DNA of 49,818 nucleotides from Nemertoderma westbladi (Eukaryota; Xenacoelomorpha; Nemertodermatida; Nemertodermatidae): NCBI GenBank assembly GCA_032718475.1, contig JAUCBJ010004024.1, positions 1 through 49,818 on the forward strand. Direction: 5' to 3'. Shown here piece by piece: positions 18,570 through 28,544 of this stretch. The translations under genes and the position numbers were made by a program. The stretch's first letter is position 1. Each line of letters starts with the position of its first letter. The notes under the pieces are model-generated. The model ran no database searches and was not told the DNA's origin. It saw nothing but the letters and a program-made list of their open reading frames with translations.

Positions 18570-20050
18570 TGGCCTAAGTACTAAAATGGTTGGGATTTAT
18601 CTTTGTCTAGTTGACCAATGATATCTGAATGGATATGTGTAAAACGTGGTGCCAAAGGTGTTCGGGGTGTTTTTGTGTGTTGTATTACTTTACTTGCTTG
18701 ACAAGGTGTGCACTATTTACACCATTCCACTATGTTGCGTTTAGCATTTTGCCAAATATAACGATCAGTTATTATGCGTATGGTCGATGTGACATGTTGT
18801 GTAGTTCATTAAATACTGTTCATCTACATGAATCTGGTAGGATGGGTCGAGGGTATGCAGTAGTTTCGTCGCACTTAATAACTGTACCATTTGCTAAAGG
18901 AAATGTTTTAATATTTAGCGAATGATCTTCAGGAAGGATTAAATTGGCTGACTGTTGAGAGGCAATATCTTCCAATCCAAAATAATCAATACTAATTGAA
19001 GAAGATTTGACTTGATAAAGTATCAGCGACTATGTTACTTTCTCCTGCAATGTATTCAATGGAGTCAATGTATTCAGAATGGAATGAAAGCTGGTGGTTT
19101 TGTCTAGGAGAAATGCTCGATGGTTTGTTGAATGCAGACGTAAGTTGTTTGTGGTCCGTGAATATAGTAACATAGTATAGTTGGCCTTCTAAGTTACTGC
19201 GGAAGTGCACTGTAACTTGATATGCCGCAAGTAATTCTCGATCAAAGGTTGACCATGAGGTTTCATTTGGTGTTAATCGTCGAGAGTAAAATGCAATGGG
19301 GACTGATTCTTCTTCTGATATTATTTCGTGAAGAGAAGCTGCGATAGCATCCTTTGAAGCATCAGTGGTTAAAATCAGCTTACAATCCTCTGATGAAGGA
19401 TGATGTAATAAAACTGCGGTAGATAAAGAGTTTTTCAACTTCTGGAAGGTTTCTTTGTGTTCCGATGAACATTCACTTTCATTGAAGTTTTGTTGTGGTT
19501 GTTTACATTTCAGTGGTTGGGTTTTGTTTAAGAGAGATCGGAGGGGTGCTACAATCTGACTTAAATAAGGTATGTGTCGTCGATAGAATCCAAACATTCC
19601 CAGAACCCGTCGCAACTCAGTATAGCTACATGGTTCTGGCATATCGACAAGGGATTTGACTTACTCAGGTGGAGGTAAAATACCATTGGCCATCACTAAG
19701 AATCCAATAAATAAGAGTGATGGTTGTACCCATTGGCACTTGGCAAAGTTTATTTGCATGTTGTGCTGAGTTAAACGTTCAAATACCTTTCTTAGGTGAA
19801 TGTAATGAGTTGAGATATCCTTAGAGTGTATCATAATATCATCGAGAAAAGGAAATACAAATTCCAAATCTCCGAGTACTTCATGCATATCCCTTTGAAA
19901 AGTTTGTGCAGCGTTTTTAAGAACATAGGGCATCCGTAAAAATTCAAAGAGACCAATAATATCTTACAGACATAATAGCTGTCTTTGGAATATCTTTCTC
20001 TGCCACAGGAATTTGATGATATGCTTTAACGAGTGTTGCTGCATTCATGA
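18570..20050 (-). pseudogene. Gypsy LTR-retrotransposon pol fragment
   Basis: Read on the minus strand from 20050: NAATLVKAYHQIPVAEKDIP (RT, first catalytic region), a frameshift near 19945, then MPYVLKNAAQTFQRDMHEVL and FVFPFLDDIMIHSKD (catalytic DD), FAKCQWVQPSLLFIGF; a short break; then ELRRVLGMFGFYRRHIPYLS, LTTDASKDAIAASL (RNase H), DRELLAAYQVTVHFRSNLEG, FTDHKQLTSAF and SNIVADTLSS. Below 18992 broken frames give LHNMSHRPY and similar text that matches the histidine-cysteine domain at the start of integrase. The order RT-RNase H-integrase marks Ty3/gypsy. LTRs, gag, protease and the integrase core are missing; several stops make it inactive. Confidence 0.85.
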
Positions 20051-20483
20051 ATTCTGCCTATAGATTACTTATTTTACTAATTTTAATAAGCTCAAAACAC
20101 CATTTTATATTGATAAAGTCGGTTACGATATAATATCGACTATTTTGGTTAAATTATGCTTTACTAAGGGTTTGGACGCCATCTAGTGCCATTATCTGCA
20201 TATCCAGCTTGTATAATTGCCTTATTGGCTATGCTCCTTACTGATAAGCTGATATATAAGTACGATTAGTTATGTGGTTTATTCACTCTTTTTGTTATTG
20301 TTGGACAGAAGAAGTCGCATTGCCCATGCAGAGGCACTGATCCCCGGTCAGGTTTAATTGACTGGTGGTTATTACAGGCTTAAGGTCTAAACTTAAAGAG
20401 TTAATAATTTAATTATAATTATTTATCATTATATCGGATATTCTACTGGTAAATTCAATTTGTCATTATTATTTGCTTAATAT
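20051..20483. other. No gene; possible LTR-like or unrelated sequence
   Basis: AT-rich with a GCTGATATATAAG stretch near 20250 that could serve as a TATA element, but no paired copy exists in the window to call it an LTR. Confidence 0.35.
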
Positions 20484-20998
20484 ATCTTTCCAGGATTTGG
20501 AAGTCACCGAGAATTAATCGGAAACTTAAGGTCCGATTATTTAGAGCAGCAGTAGTTCCAGTACTCCTCTATGGGAGTCCATGCTGGGCTCTAACTGCTG
20601 AGGACACCAAATCTCTGGATGGCACATTCACTGTGTCAGGGGTTCATTGTGTCAAGTACAATGCACACATCTCCAACCAGACACTATATAACATTGGAGG
20701 TGTCTCATTGATTCCCCCAAGCTTGACACTAGAACAAAATCGCCTCCGCTTTGCAGGACATTGCTTTCGCCGTGAGGACCAGCCAGTGCATAATCTTGTA
20801 CTTTGGCAGCCTCATGGAGTGAATAAGCATGGTGGACAGCCCATGACTTTCTTGAGACGCATCTTAAGGGACACTGGCCTTGAAGATGCGGATGATCTAG
20901 CAAATGTCATGGGTGATAGGGAGTTGTGGCAGCGCAATTTTGTCGACAAGCCGGCACAGCATTCTTAAAAATGCAGATGCAGTACAGCATGCCGATAC
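20484..20998 (+). pseudogene. Family-1 RTE-like LINE copy D
   Basis: A 5'-truncated copy starting at CTTTCCAGGATTTGGAAGTC and running to the stop at 20966-20968, then ATGCCGATACTAC as a mutated tail. Near 20630 the bases corresponding to AGAATGCTACGCC are replaced by TGTGTCAG, which breaks the frame. It holds only the C-terminal domain (LLYGSPCWAL, HCFRREDQPVHNL, DKPAQHS). Confidence 0.85.
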
Positions 20999-22793
20999 TA
21001 CTATATCGCCGATATTACAGAATCAAGTAAGTTTTACACGCGCCACAACAGGTGGGTCACTATAATTAAGTATCAGTGATAATCTGGACAATTGCATCAG
21101 ATTTGTGTGTTGTCGTACCTCTGACTTACTAAATAATTAATATATGGCGATATTTCAGACTAGTATTATAAGCAAAGCTCTTATTATTAATTACATCACG
21201 ATTGAGAGTTGTCACAAATTGAATACTGTAGTGATATCAATATAATTAGACCAAAGACTTGTCACAATACGTTTCATCTAAAGGGAAACACAATCACCAG
21301 TCTTGAGTTCTTACATAATTAATTAGTCAGACATTTGCTTGTTATACTGTGTTGCCACACCCTCCCGGTGCTGTACACTAGTGAAATATAATAGATGATC
21401 AAATACCGTATTAGACTTAGCTAAATATAGAGCAAATCAATACATCGAAGTGAGAAAGGATAAATAAACAGATATACTAGAGCAGCCTTCGTTGAAGGTA
21501 CACTAGCACCACGCCGCTCAGTGTATCAGACTGGACATTTTGCCTTCATTTTGCATGGTTTATTAAGTAACAGGAAGAAGTCACAATATACGAAATTGAG
21601 AGTGAAAGAATGTCTTTTTTATCAAATGCGCTAACAGTAATAACCAGCTTTCAACCCCCCCTCGAGTGTTTTTGATTTGCTTATTTGTTTCTTGGTAAGC
21701 TTTATTTTCTCTAATTTTCGACTGACCATCGAAATTTAGGAATTTGTGCATAAATATTTATCGATTAATATTCTAGACCTGGTCTGTTTATTGTATTTTT
21801 TGGTAAGTATTCTGCAAGTATTTGATAAACTTATTTACTGGTGTATAACCAGAGAGTGTAAAGGAGTACTTTATTTGTTGTTTTTTGCTTTCACATACTT
21901 TTGAGTTTAGAACATCAACTGATAGCGCCCTGTGTGTTGTTGGACCTTGTAAGGCGTAGACGTTTGTTTTCTACCGTAAGTCAGGTACAATAGGTAAACT
22001 CCCATGGCAATAATTCTAGATTGGTCGGGTCAGATAATAGACGGAATCTCATATTTACCGTAAAACATCTTACTGCAAGTCTGCCTACTGTGAATTACCA
22101 GTATCTGATTGCTTGGCTTCATAGTGTATTAAGTAAATGCTTAATTGTTTTGTAGGCCTCATTTTACCCCCTATCTTATTCCTATTTCCATTATTGGAAC
22201 ATATAAAGTTATTTATTTCCTTGTGGGAGGAAATATTACTTTATTCCCGATTAATTACCTTTCATACTTGGTTTTACGGAATTAAAGCGCAGAAGTACGA
22301 CTGGCCCATCAAAAATACCCACAACATAGTCTCTGGATGAATCGTGGGGCACTTTCGTTTCTTCAACCAAGTATCGAACTGCTATTTATCGACTTACCTT
22401 ACGTACGACTTACTAGTTCGAATTTTACAGTCAATCGGAACCACTTTATGCGGTCTTAGCCCATCAACAGTTTGTTATACCCTACTCGGACTCGGCAAAA
22501 TAACTAAGAGTCCTAGCTAGCATATGCGACAATCCCGGATCTATTGTTTTTATTTGTGCTATTAACGTGTAATGTCTCTTGACTGGTTTCGACATCCTAA
22601 ACATTCGAAACGTTTTACAAATTCCCTGGTAAATTCCCAGTCTTATTGTTCTGCCAATTTCATTTTTACATGTATTACATTAAAGTAAACTCTAAGTTTA
22701 CACCACTTCTTGTAACGTAGGTAGTTTACGTATAAGTAACGTTTTATATTGTTTTTACAAGTTGTGCGGTTTTTATTCCAAGATAATTATTCC
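20999..22793. other. No feature recognised
   Basis: AT-rich sequence. I examined both strands for splice-flanked frames similar to GRL exons 2 and 3 and for retroelement motifs and found none that I can support. Confidence 0.4.
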
Positions 22794-23480
22794 ATAATAA
22801 ATATAACCTCACCTCACCTCGACAAGGAAGAGTTCCGCGATTCGCTATGTCTCCGTTATGGATGGACCCCGTGTAATCTACCATCTCGTTGTGCCTGTGG
22901 AGTGCGATTTTCGTCATCCCATGTATTGTTGTGCCCCATTTCCCCTCCATACGGCACAATGAGATACGCGATTTCGTAGCCGACACTTTAACGGAGGTGG
23001 CACACAATGTCAGCCTTTAACAGGTGAGTCATTCGGCCATCGGTCGACGTCAACGGACCAGGAGGCAAGGCTGGATGTGTCGGTGTGTGGTTTCTGGGGC
23101 AACCGCTTCCAGAGGACGTACATCGATGTATCCGTGTTCAACCCGCTGGCTGAAACCAATGCCGCAATGTCTCTTCCAGCAGCCCACCTGCATCACGAAT
23201 CCAGGAAGAGGCTTAAGTATGAAGAACGGCTGCGGGAAGTGGAGCACTCCAGCTTCACCCCCCCTGATTTTTTCGGCGTTTGGTGGAGCCTCACCCTCGG
23301 CATCGCAGTTCCTAAAACGCCTCACGCTGAAGTTGGCCGACAAACGCGATATCCCGTACCCTGAGTGTGTGGTGTGGGTTCGCACTGCTGCCTTAGCTTC
23401 ACTCTACTTCGGTCGGCCCTCCTATGTCTACGTGGATGCTGGTCAGCAAAGCGACGGCCAGTACGGTGCGACGTCGAGTC
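22794..23480 (+). pseudogene. C-terminal relic of a retroelement protein, possible restriction-like endonuclease
   Basis: Consecutive plus-strand frames give one protein with about three frameshifts: LDKEEFRDSLCLRYGWTPC, LPSRCACGVRFSSSHVLLC (C-x-C-x8-H-x4-C zinc-binding pattern), RHNEIRDFVADTLTEVAHNV, EARLDVSVCGFWGNRF, TYIDVSVFNPLAETNAAM, RLKYEERLREVEHSSFTP, FLKRLTLKLADKRDIPYPE. I recognise these blocks from repeated proteins in marine invertebrate genomes that follow a reverse transcriptase. The CCHC-like motif followed by R-HNE-RD, RLDV and DVSVF resembles the zinc knuckle plus PD-(D/E)xK nuclease of restriction-like-endonuclease non-LTR elements, but I am unsure of that assignment. G+C is clearly higher than the surroundings. 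No reverse transcriptase is found upstream. Confidence 0.55.
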
Positions 23481-24567
23481 TATTGTCCACAGCAATGTGG
23501 AGAGTAAAACGGCATAGTACAGTAAAATTTGAAGGTTTATTGTATTTCCCGCTTTTTTTAAAACATGAGTTTAAAATTATGTACAGTTGCTAAGCTATGT
23601 CAGCTGGTGGTGGGTTGTAGGTATTATTGTGTTTTTATTTTTAATATGCAGATCTATGTTATACTTATAAATTATACGAATTGGTGTCTGAACTGGTATC
23701 TACTGCACTGTAAGTAGGCAATCAACTAATAGTCAAATAATATTTTAAATGGCGATGTTCAATTTTACCGGTGGCACGGGGGGAGCAGAGAAAGAATGCC
23801 AGTTTAAGTGCCTGAACGATTTACTATTAGCAGAGATTTGGCATACATCATCTGCAGCCATCTTTCAGTGGTGGATTAGACACGGTCTCGGTCCAGAAGC
23901 ACCCCATTGTGTTGTCATTGCTCGATGGCAATGAAGCGGGAGGATGATGCAAACGAGAAAGAAAATTGAAATTGTTCCCATAGGTTTAGTTGGAATTGTG
24001 GCCCATACTTATTGTAAGTATTATACTTTTAAGTTAGTTTCATACTTTTTAAATAATATAACTTACAACATAATTAAATATGTTGTGACTTACTTTACAG
24101 TAATTTGTTGTCATTTTATACTAAGTATCATTCATGATATCAATAATTAAAATCCATTATAATTAAAATTAAAATCATTTTTTAGTACGTTTTTTTTTAA
24201 GTCAAATTATTATTAAGCAATTAATATATTACAGTGCATCATACTTTTAGGAATTGTGGCATTTTGTACAATAATAATTAAATATACAGAGTGGAAGGAT
24301 TTACTGTGGAATATCACCCATGGTGGTGAACAGGCATTTCTTGGTTTAACGAGCCTAAAAAAAGATTCTCCCATTCATAAATCAATTTGCAGTTTGTGAC
24401 ATTTATTAATACCTGTAGTTAATTAGCAGTTTTAGTTAATTAGGTAATTATATGCAATACTGCATTACAGTGCAATGCATGCTAATCAAGTATTGTTATT
24501 ATTACTACTATTACATTAATAAATAAACTTCAGACTTTTAACAGACTTTTGAAAAAGTATAAGTGGT
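23481..24567. other. No feature recognised
   Basis: AT-rich; short open frames at 23749-23934 and 23944-24150 show no motif, no splice signals in agreement and no similarity to other parts of the window. Confidence 0.4.
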
Positions 24568-27360
24568 TTGCCACGTGCAACTGAGGAAAAGGCATTTACC
24601 GTTAGAAACGATATAGTCTCCGGGTTGATAGACATTGTCTTCCTGGTGGAGATTTTCAATAATTTAGAATTTCTAAACCTCGCCACTCCGGATCACTACA
24701 AATGCGGCCACTCACTTCGTGAGAATCGCAATGGTGGTGGTATCGGTTTTATTGCTCACAAATCTGTAAAACTCAGAAGGATAGATTCACTAAAATCCAA
24801 ACATTGCGAATTGATGTTGCTTGCATACGGTAAGGACCTGTTTATGGTTGTTTATCGGCCGCCATCATCTAAGAAATGCCCGACGAGTGTGACTGAGTTT
24901 AAACGAATCGTCGATGAAACAGTAGAAGAGATGTCTACAAGATTCGACACGATTACAATGATGGGCGATGTTAATATATGGCTCGAGGAAGACCAGTCTT
25001 TCCGCTTTTTACTGGAAACACACGGTTTTGAGTTTCACGCGACAGGACCAACACACAATGATGGTCATACTCTGGATGTTGTTACTAACCTAGGTAGCAA
25101 AGTATCCAATTTAGAAGTTGACCCAATTGATATCACTTTTAGTGATCACGCGCGAATGAGGTGGATTACTAAGTTATCTAGTGACCGGACTAGAGTCTCG
25201 CATGAAGAAAGAATACGTTTCCGTTCATGGAGAAATTTCAATGAAAAGGACTTCATTGCTGATTTGAAATCCGAAGGACTGAATCAAATTAATAGCCAAT
25301 GTAGCTTCGAATCTTGGATACAGAATTTGAAAGATATTTTTGAGAAACGCGTCCCCTGGAGTGAGAAGGTCTGCAAAACTAATCCTCAACATACTAAACT
25401 AAGAGATGAGGACAAGGATACAATTCAACAGTTAAGAAAGGATAAGAGGAAGAAGGAGCTTGCTTTTAAGAAGGACCGATCAGATATCAATAAACTAGCG
25501 CTTAATACATCACGCACATTACTGGCTAAAGCTCTCCGTAACTCAACTCGCGCATATTATAGAGATTTTATAGAGGAAAACCACAGTAACCCCCGTGCCC
25601 TCTGGAAACAATTCAAACGGTTATTAGGAAAGTCAAACTCACCAATACTACCTATAACCCTGGGAAACTGCTCAGATCTAGCGATCAAATGCTCTGATTT
25701 CTTCGTTGGAAAGGTTCGCAATATCGTAAAATCTTTTGACATGCATTGCGACTGCAGAAACTTACCGAAACTCTATGAGAAGCAGTTTGAGGAATTTTTA
25801 CCCCTATCAGAGGCAGAATTGTCCAAACTGATCAAAAACATGTCAAGCGCATCTTGTGAACTCGACTGTCTACCGACACCCTTGTTCAAGTCTGTTCTAC
25901 CAATTATTATCCGGCCGCTGACAAATTATATGAATCTGGTCTTATGTAAAGGAGAATTCCCTAGATTTCTGAAAGTGGCAGTTGTGAGGCCATTACTGAA
26001 AAAGCCGTCGCTGGATCCTGAATGTTTGAATAACTACAGGCCAGTCAGTAATCTAAGTTTTATCTCAAAGGTTATAGAGAAAGCGATTATGTTCAGAGCC
26101 AACCAACAGTTTGCCTTTCACTCCTCCCAGTCTGGATACAGACAGAATCACTTGACTGAAACCGTGAATCTTTACTTACATAGTCAGTTCCTGAAAGCAA
26201 TGGAGAACAAAAATATAACTATCTGTGCATATATAGACCTAAGTGCTGCTTTTGACACCGTTAACCACGTGACTCTTCTATCTAAGTTAGAGACCGAATT
26301 TGGTTTCTCTGGGACTGCATTGAGATTATTGGGATCATACCTACATGATAGATACCAGCGAGTAAAAATCGAAGGGAGTACGTCTGATATGGTACTGCTA
26401 GAAACGGGTGTTCCACAGGGCAGTATCCTTGGTCCTACCCTATTTAATGCGTACATGACAGACCTTTTCTGGCGTATTGGCCCGCTTGGATCCAAATCAT
26501 CCAATTATGCTGATGATACCCAATTCTTTGCAACTGGTAAACCTCAAGATTTTTCTACCATTAAAGATAAATTGTCAGTGGCACTACATACTGCAGCATG
26601 TTGGATGGACAAGAATCACTTGCGAATTAATCCTGATAAAACAGATATAATTGTCTATGGGACTTCCCAGCAGTGCAAGAAGATTCCTGATGATTCCCAA
26701 ATTTTAAATTTCCGAAGTTTTAGAATTCCTTTCTCAAGCCAAGTTAAGTGCCTGGGTGTAGTTTTTGATTCGCATTTAAAATTTAAAGAGCACATTGTGA
26801 GTACAGCAGCGAAAACTAAATACTACCTTCGCTCCCTGTACAAAATTCGATCGTATCTACCCAGATCCTCGCTTGAAACCTTAACACACTCTTTCATAAC
26901 GAGTCGTCTCGATTACTCAAATGGAATCCTAAAGTCATCGGCTAAAACTGTACGGAGACGATTACAAACTGTGCAGAATAGCGCTGCTCAGTTGATCACT
27001 AATGTTCCGCGTTATAATGTGATTAATGGCTGCTATGTTTACAACTCTGCCTCAGCAATGTTGAGATCACTACATTGGCTACCAATAGAATCCCGAATTG
27101 ACTATAAAGTAGCCTGTGTAACATACAAGTGTGTCTCGGGGAACGCTCCCTTATATCTGAGACTGGATGTAAACATACAAACAGATTCGCGTGTTCTCCG
27201 CTCCAATGACGTAATCAAACTAAACGTTCCGCATACGGTCAATGAGCAAGCGCGCAAGGCCTTCTACTACAACGCAGCGCAAGTCTGGAACTCCCTACCC
27301 AGCGACATGAGATTCTGCACTGGAGGTATTAACTATGACACAAAACAAACTAAAAACTAG
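24568..27360 (+). CDS. CR1-like LINE ORF2: endonuclease and reverse transcriptase
   Basis: A 930-codon open frame without stops, ending at TAG 27358-27360. The N-terminus lacks an ATG and the first part of the APE domain; the frame enters at DIVSGLIDIVFLVEIFNN, so the copy is 5' truncated. Endonuclease motifs: NRNGGGIGFIAH, VVYRPPS, TMMGDVNIWLE (GDFN normally), GHTLDVVTN and FSDHARM with the catalytic SDH. Reverse transcriptase: VVRPLLKKPSLDPECLNNYR, RPVSNLSFISKVIEK, QSGYRQNHLTETV, AYIDLSAAFDTVNH, GVPQGSILGPTLFNAYM, NYADDTQFF with both catalytic aspartates, and HLRINPDKTDIIVYG. The C-terminus ends WNSLPSDMR, a common ending of CR1/L2 elements. The lack of stops in 2.8 kb marks it as the youngest LINE here. 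It nicks DNA and primes reverse transcription there. Confidence 0.9.
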   Translation: MPRATEEKAFTVRNDIVSGLIDIVFLVEIFNNLEFLNLATPDHYKCGHSLRENRNGGGIGFIAHKSVKLRRIDSLKSKHCELMLLAYGKDLFMVVYRPPSSKKCPTSVTEFKRIVDETVEEMSTRFDTITMMGDVNIWLEEDQSFRFLLETHGFEFHATGPTHNDGHTLDVVTNLGSKVSNLEVDPIDITFSDHARMRWITKLSSDRTRVSHEERIRFRSWRNFNEKDFIADLKSEGLNQINSQCSFESWIQNLKDIFEKRVPWSEKVCKTNPQHTKLRDEDKDTIQQLRKDKRKKELAFKKDRSDINKLALNTSRTLLAKALRNSTRAYYRDFIEENHSNPRALWKQFKRLLGKSNSPILPITLGNCSDLAIKCSDFFVGKVRNIVKSFDMHCDCRNLPKLYEKQFEEFLPLSEAELSKLIKNMSSASCELDCLPTPLFKSVLPIIIRPLTNYMNLVLCKGEFPRFLKVAVVRPLLKKPSLDPECLNNYRPVSNLSFISKVIEKAIMFRANQQFAFHSSQSGYRQNHLTETVNLYLHSQFLKAMENKNITICAYIDLSAAFDTVNHVTLLSKLETEFGFSGTALRLLGSYLHDRYQRVKIEGSTSDMVLLETGVPQGSILGPTLFNAYMTDLFWRIGPLGSKSSNYADDTQFFATGKPQDFSTIKDKLSVALHTAACWMDKNHLRINPDKTDIIVYGTSQQCKKIPDDSQILNFRSFRIPFSSQVKCLGVVFDSHLKFKEHIVSTAAKTKYYLRSLYKIRSYLPRSSLETLTHSFITSRLDYSNGILKSSAKTVRRRLQTVQNSAAQLITNVPRYNVINGCYVYNSASAMLRSLHWLPIESRIDYKVACVTYKCVSGNAPLYLRLDVNIQTDSRVLRSNDVIKLNVPHTVNEQARKAFYYNAAQVWNSLPSDMRFCTGGINYDTKQTKN

Positions 27361-27545
27361 TCTCTTGTAGTATTTTTGTCCAGTTTGTTTAGTGTATTAT
27401 TATTAATTAAGTGACTTATGGAACAGGTATATAGGTACTGGTTGTTTTAATTACGTTAGGGGAATCGACCAAAAAATTTCTTTACCACTGTGACTCAAAT
27501 GTGATACATGTACTATAGTGTTATTTGATTGATTGTAACTCATTA
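27361..27545 (+). other. 3' untranslated region of the CR1-like LINE
   Basis: About 180 bases follow the stop codon and end in TTGATTGATTG, a short repeated tail as in CR1-type elements. The 16-mer CATGTACTATAGTGTT (27507-27522) recurs at 15989-16004, perhaps the 3' end of another, otherwise lost copy. Confidence 0.5.
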
Positions 27546-27552
27546 GTAGGTG

Positions 27553-27709
27553 CTGTATAATACTTTTTGTATGATAGCGATAATATGCATATGGCCTAAC
27601 AGCTGTCATTTATACTGGTGAAGGGATGCTATCTATATAGGGTAACGACAATGTAAAATATATCAGCTCATTATTATTAGCTAAATATTTGTTTTATACC
27701 AACATAACA
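27553..27709 (+). mobile_element. Candidate 5' LTR end of a gypsy element
   Basis: The bases before the primer-binding site end in CATAACA, and a plausible LTR start TGTATAATAC lies at about 27555, giving a short LTR of about 155 bp. The matching 3' LTR is not in the window, so the left boundary is a guess. Confidence 0.35.
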
Positions 27710-27727
27710 TGGTGTCAGAAGTGGGAT
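27710..27727 (+). promoter_or_regulatory. Retrotransposon primer-binding site
   Basis: TGGTGTCAGAAGTGGGAT directly follows a ...AACA sequence and precedes gag by 114 bases. TGG-GTCAGAAGTGGGA is the usual look of a tRNA primer-binding site in metazoan gypsy elements. Confidence 0.65.
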
Positions 27728-27840
27728 TCTGAAAGCCACTAATTAAATTTATCTGAAACTGTAGTTACATTGTGATTTTGAAAGTACTTATTGGCAACGC
27801 AATTTTTGTATTGTGATTCTGCTTTAATATTGGCAACGCA

Positions 27841-28544
27841 ATGGCAAACCAAGTTCAACAATATCCACCTCCCGATGGTTTCAACTTTCGCGTACCAGAG
27901 GAATGGGTGTGATGGATACGCCGTTTCGAAAGGTACAGAATGGCAGTTGGACTGGATAAGAAGAGTTCCGAGGTACAGGTAAATGTATTGATATATACTA
28001 TGGGAGAACAGGTAGATGATATTCTAACGTCATTTGGACTGGATGAAGAGGAACTTAAGAGTTACAAAGTAGTTAAACAAAGGAATGATACGTACTTTAT
28101 TGTTAGGAGAAACGTTACTTATGAATGTGCCAAGTTTAATAAAAGAAATCAGCAGGAAGGTGAGTCGGTAGATTCGTTTATAACTGACTTACATGTTATA
28201 TCCGAACATTCTGCATATGATATACTACATGATGAAATGATAAGGGATAAAATCGTTGTAGGAATTTTGAATACTAAATTGTCTGAAAAAATGCAGTTAG
28301 ATGGGGAGTTAACACTTAAGAAAGCCATCATGATGGCGAGAGAAAGTGAGGCTGTGAAAAAGCAAACAACTGAAATACATGCAGTACATGAGGGTGATGC
28401 ACAGGTTGATGTAGATGCTGTGTTTATCAGAAAGGCCCAATATCGGAATCAACAGCGACAAAATGTAAAACAATATGGTAAACCAAATCAATTCAAAAAT
28501 CCTGTGTTCCATGATAATAAGACAGATTATAGTTACTACTACTA
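27841..28544 (+). pseudogene. Gypsy gag
   Basis: Starts at ATG 27841 (MANQVQQYPPPDGFNFRVPE), hits a stop at codon 25 (TGA after WV), and resumes in another frame at WIRRFERYRMAVGLD. The frame 27940-28535 carries the capsid-type helices: VNVLIYTMGEQVDDIL, YFIVRRNVTYECAKFNKRNQ, QEGESVDSFITDLHVISEH and LHDEMIRDKIVVGILNTKLS, which match the Retrotrans_gag pattern of Ty3/gypsy elements. The expected zinc knuckle after the capsid is missing, because the frame ends at the insertion of a family-2 LINE (last four tyrosines are read from the LINE's tail). Structural protein of the virus-like particle in an intact element; here inactive. Confidence 0.8.

Noticed and set aside
18629-18925. 98-residue cysteine-rich plus-strand frame
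   Set aside because: It is antisense to the gypsy integrase-start remnant and has no independent support.
23050-23385. 111-residue minus-strand frame
   Set aside because: Antisense shadow of the better-supported plus-strand retroelement protein, open because of locally high G+C.
24568-24570. TTG as start codon of the CR1-like LINE protein
   Set aside because: The frame is open because the element is 5' truncated; the first codons already belong to the endonuclease domain, so no start codon is assigned.
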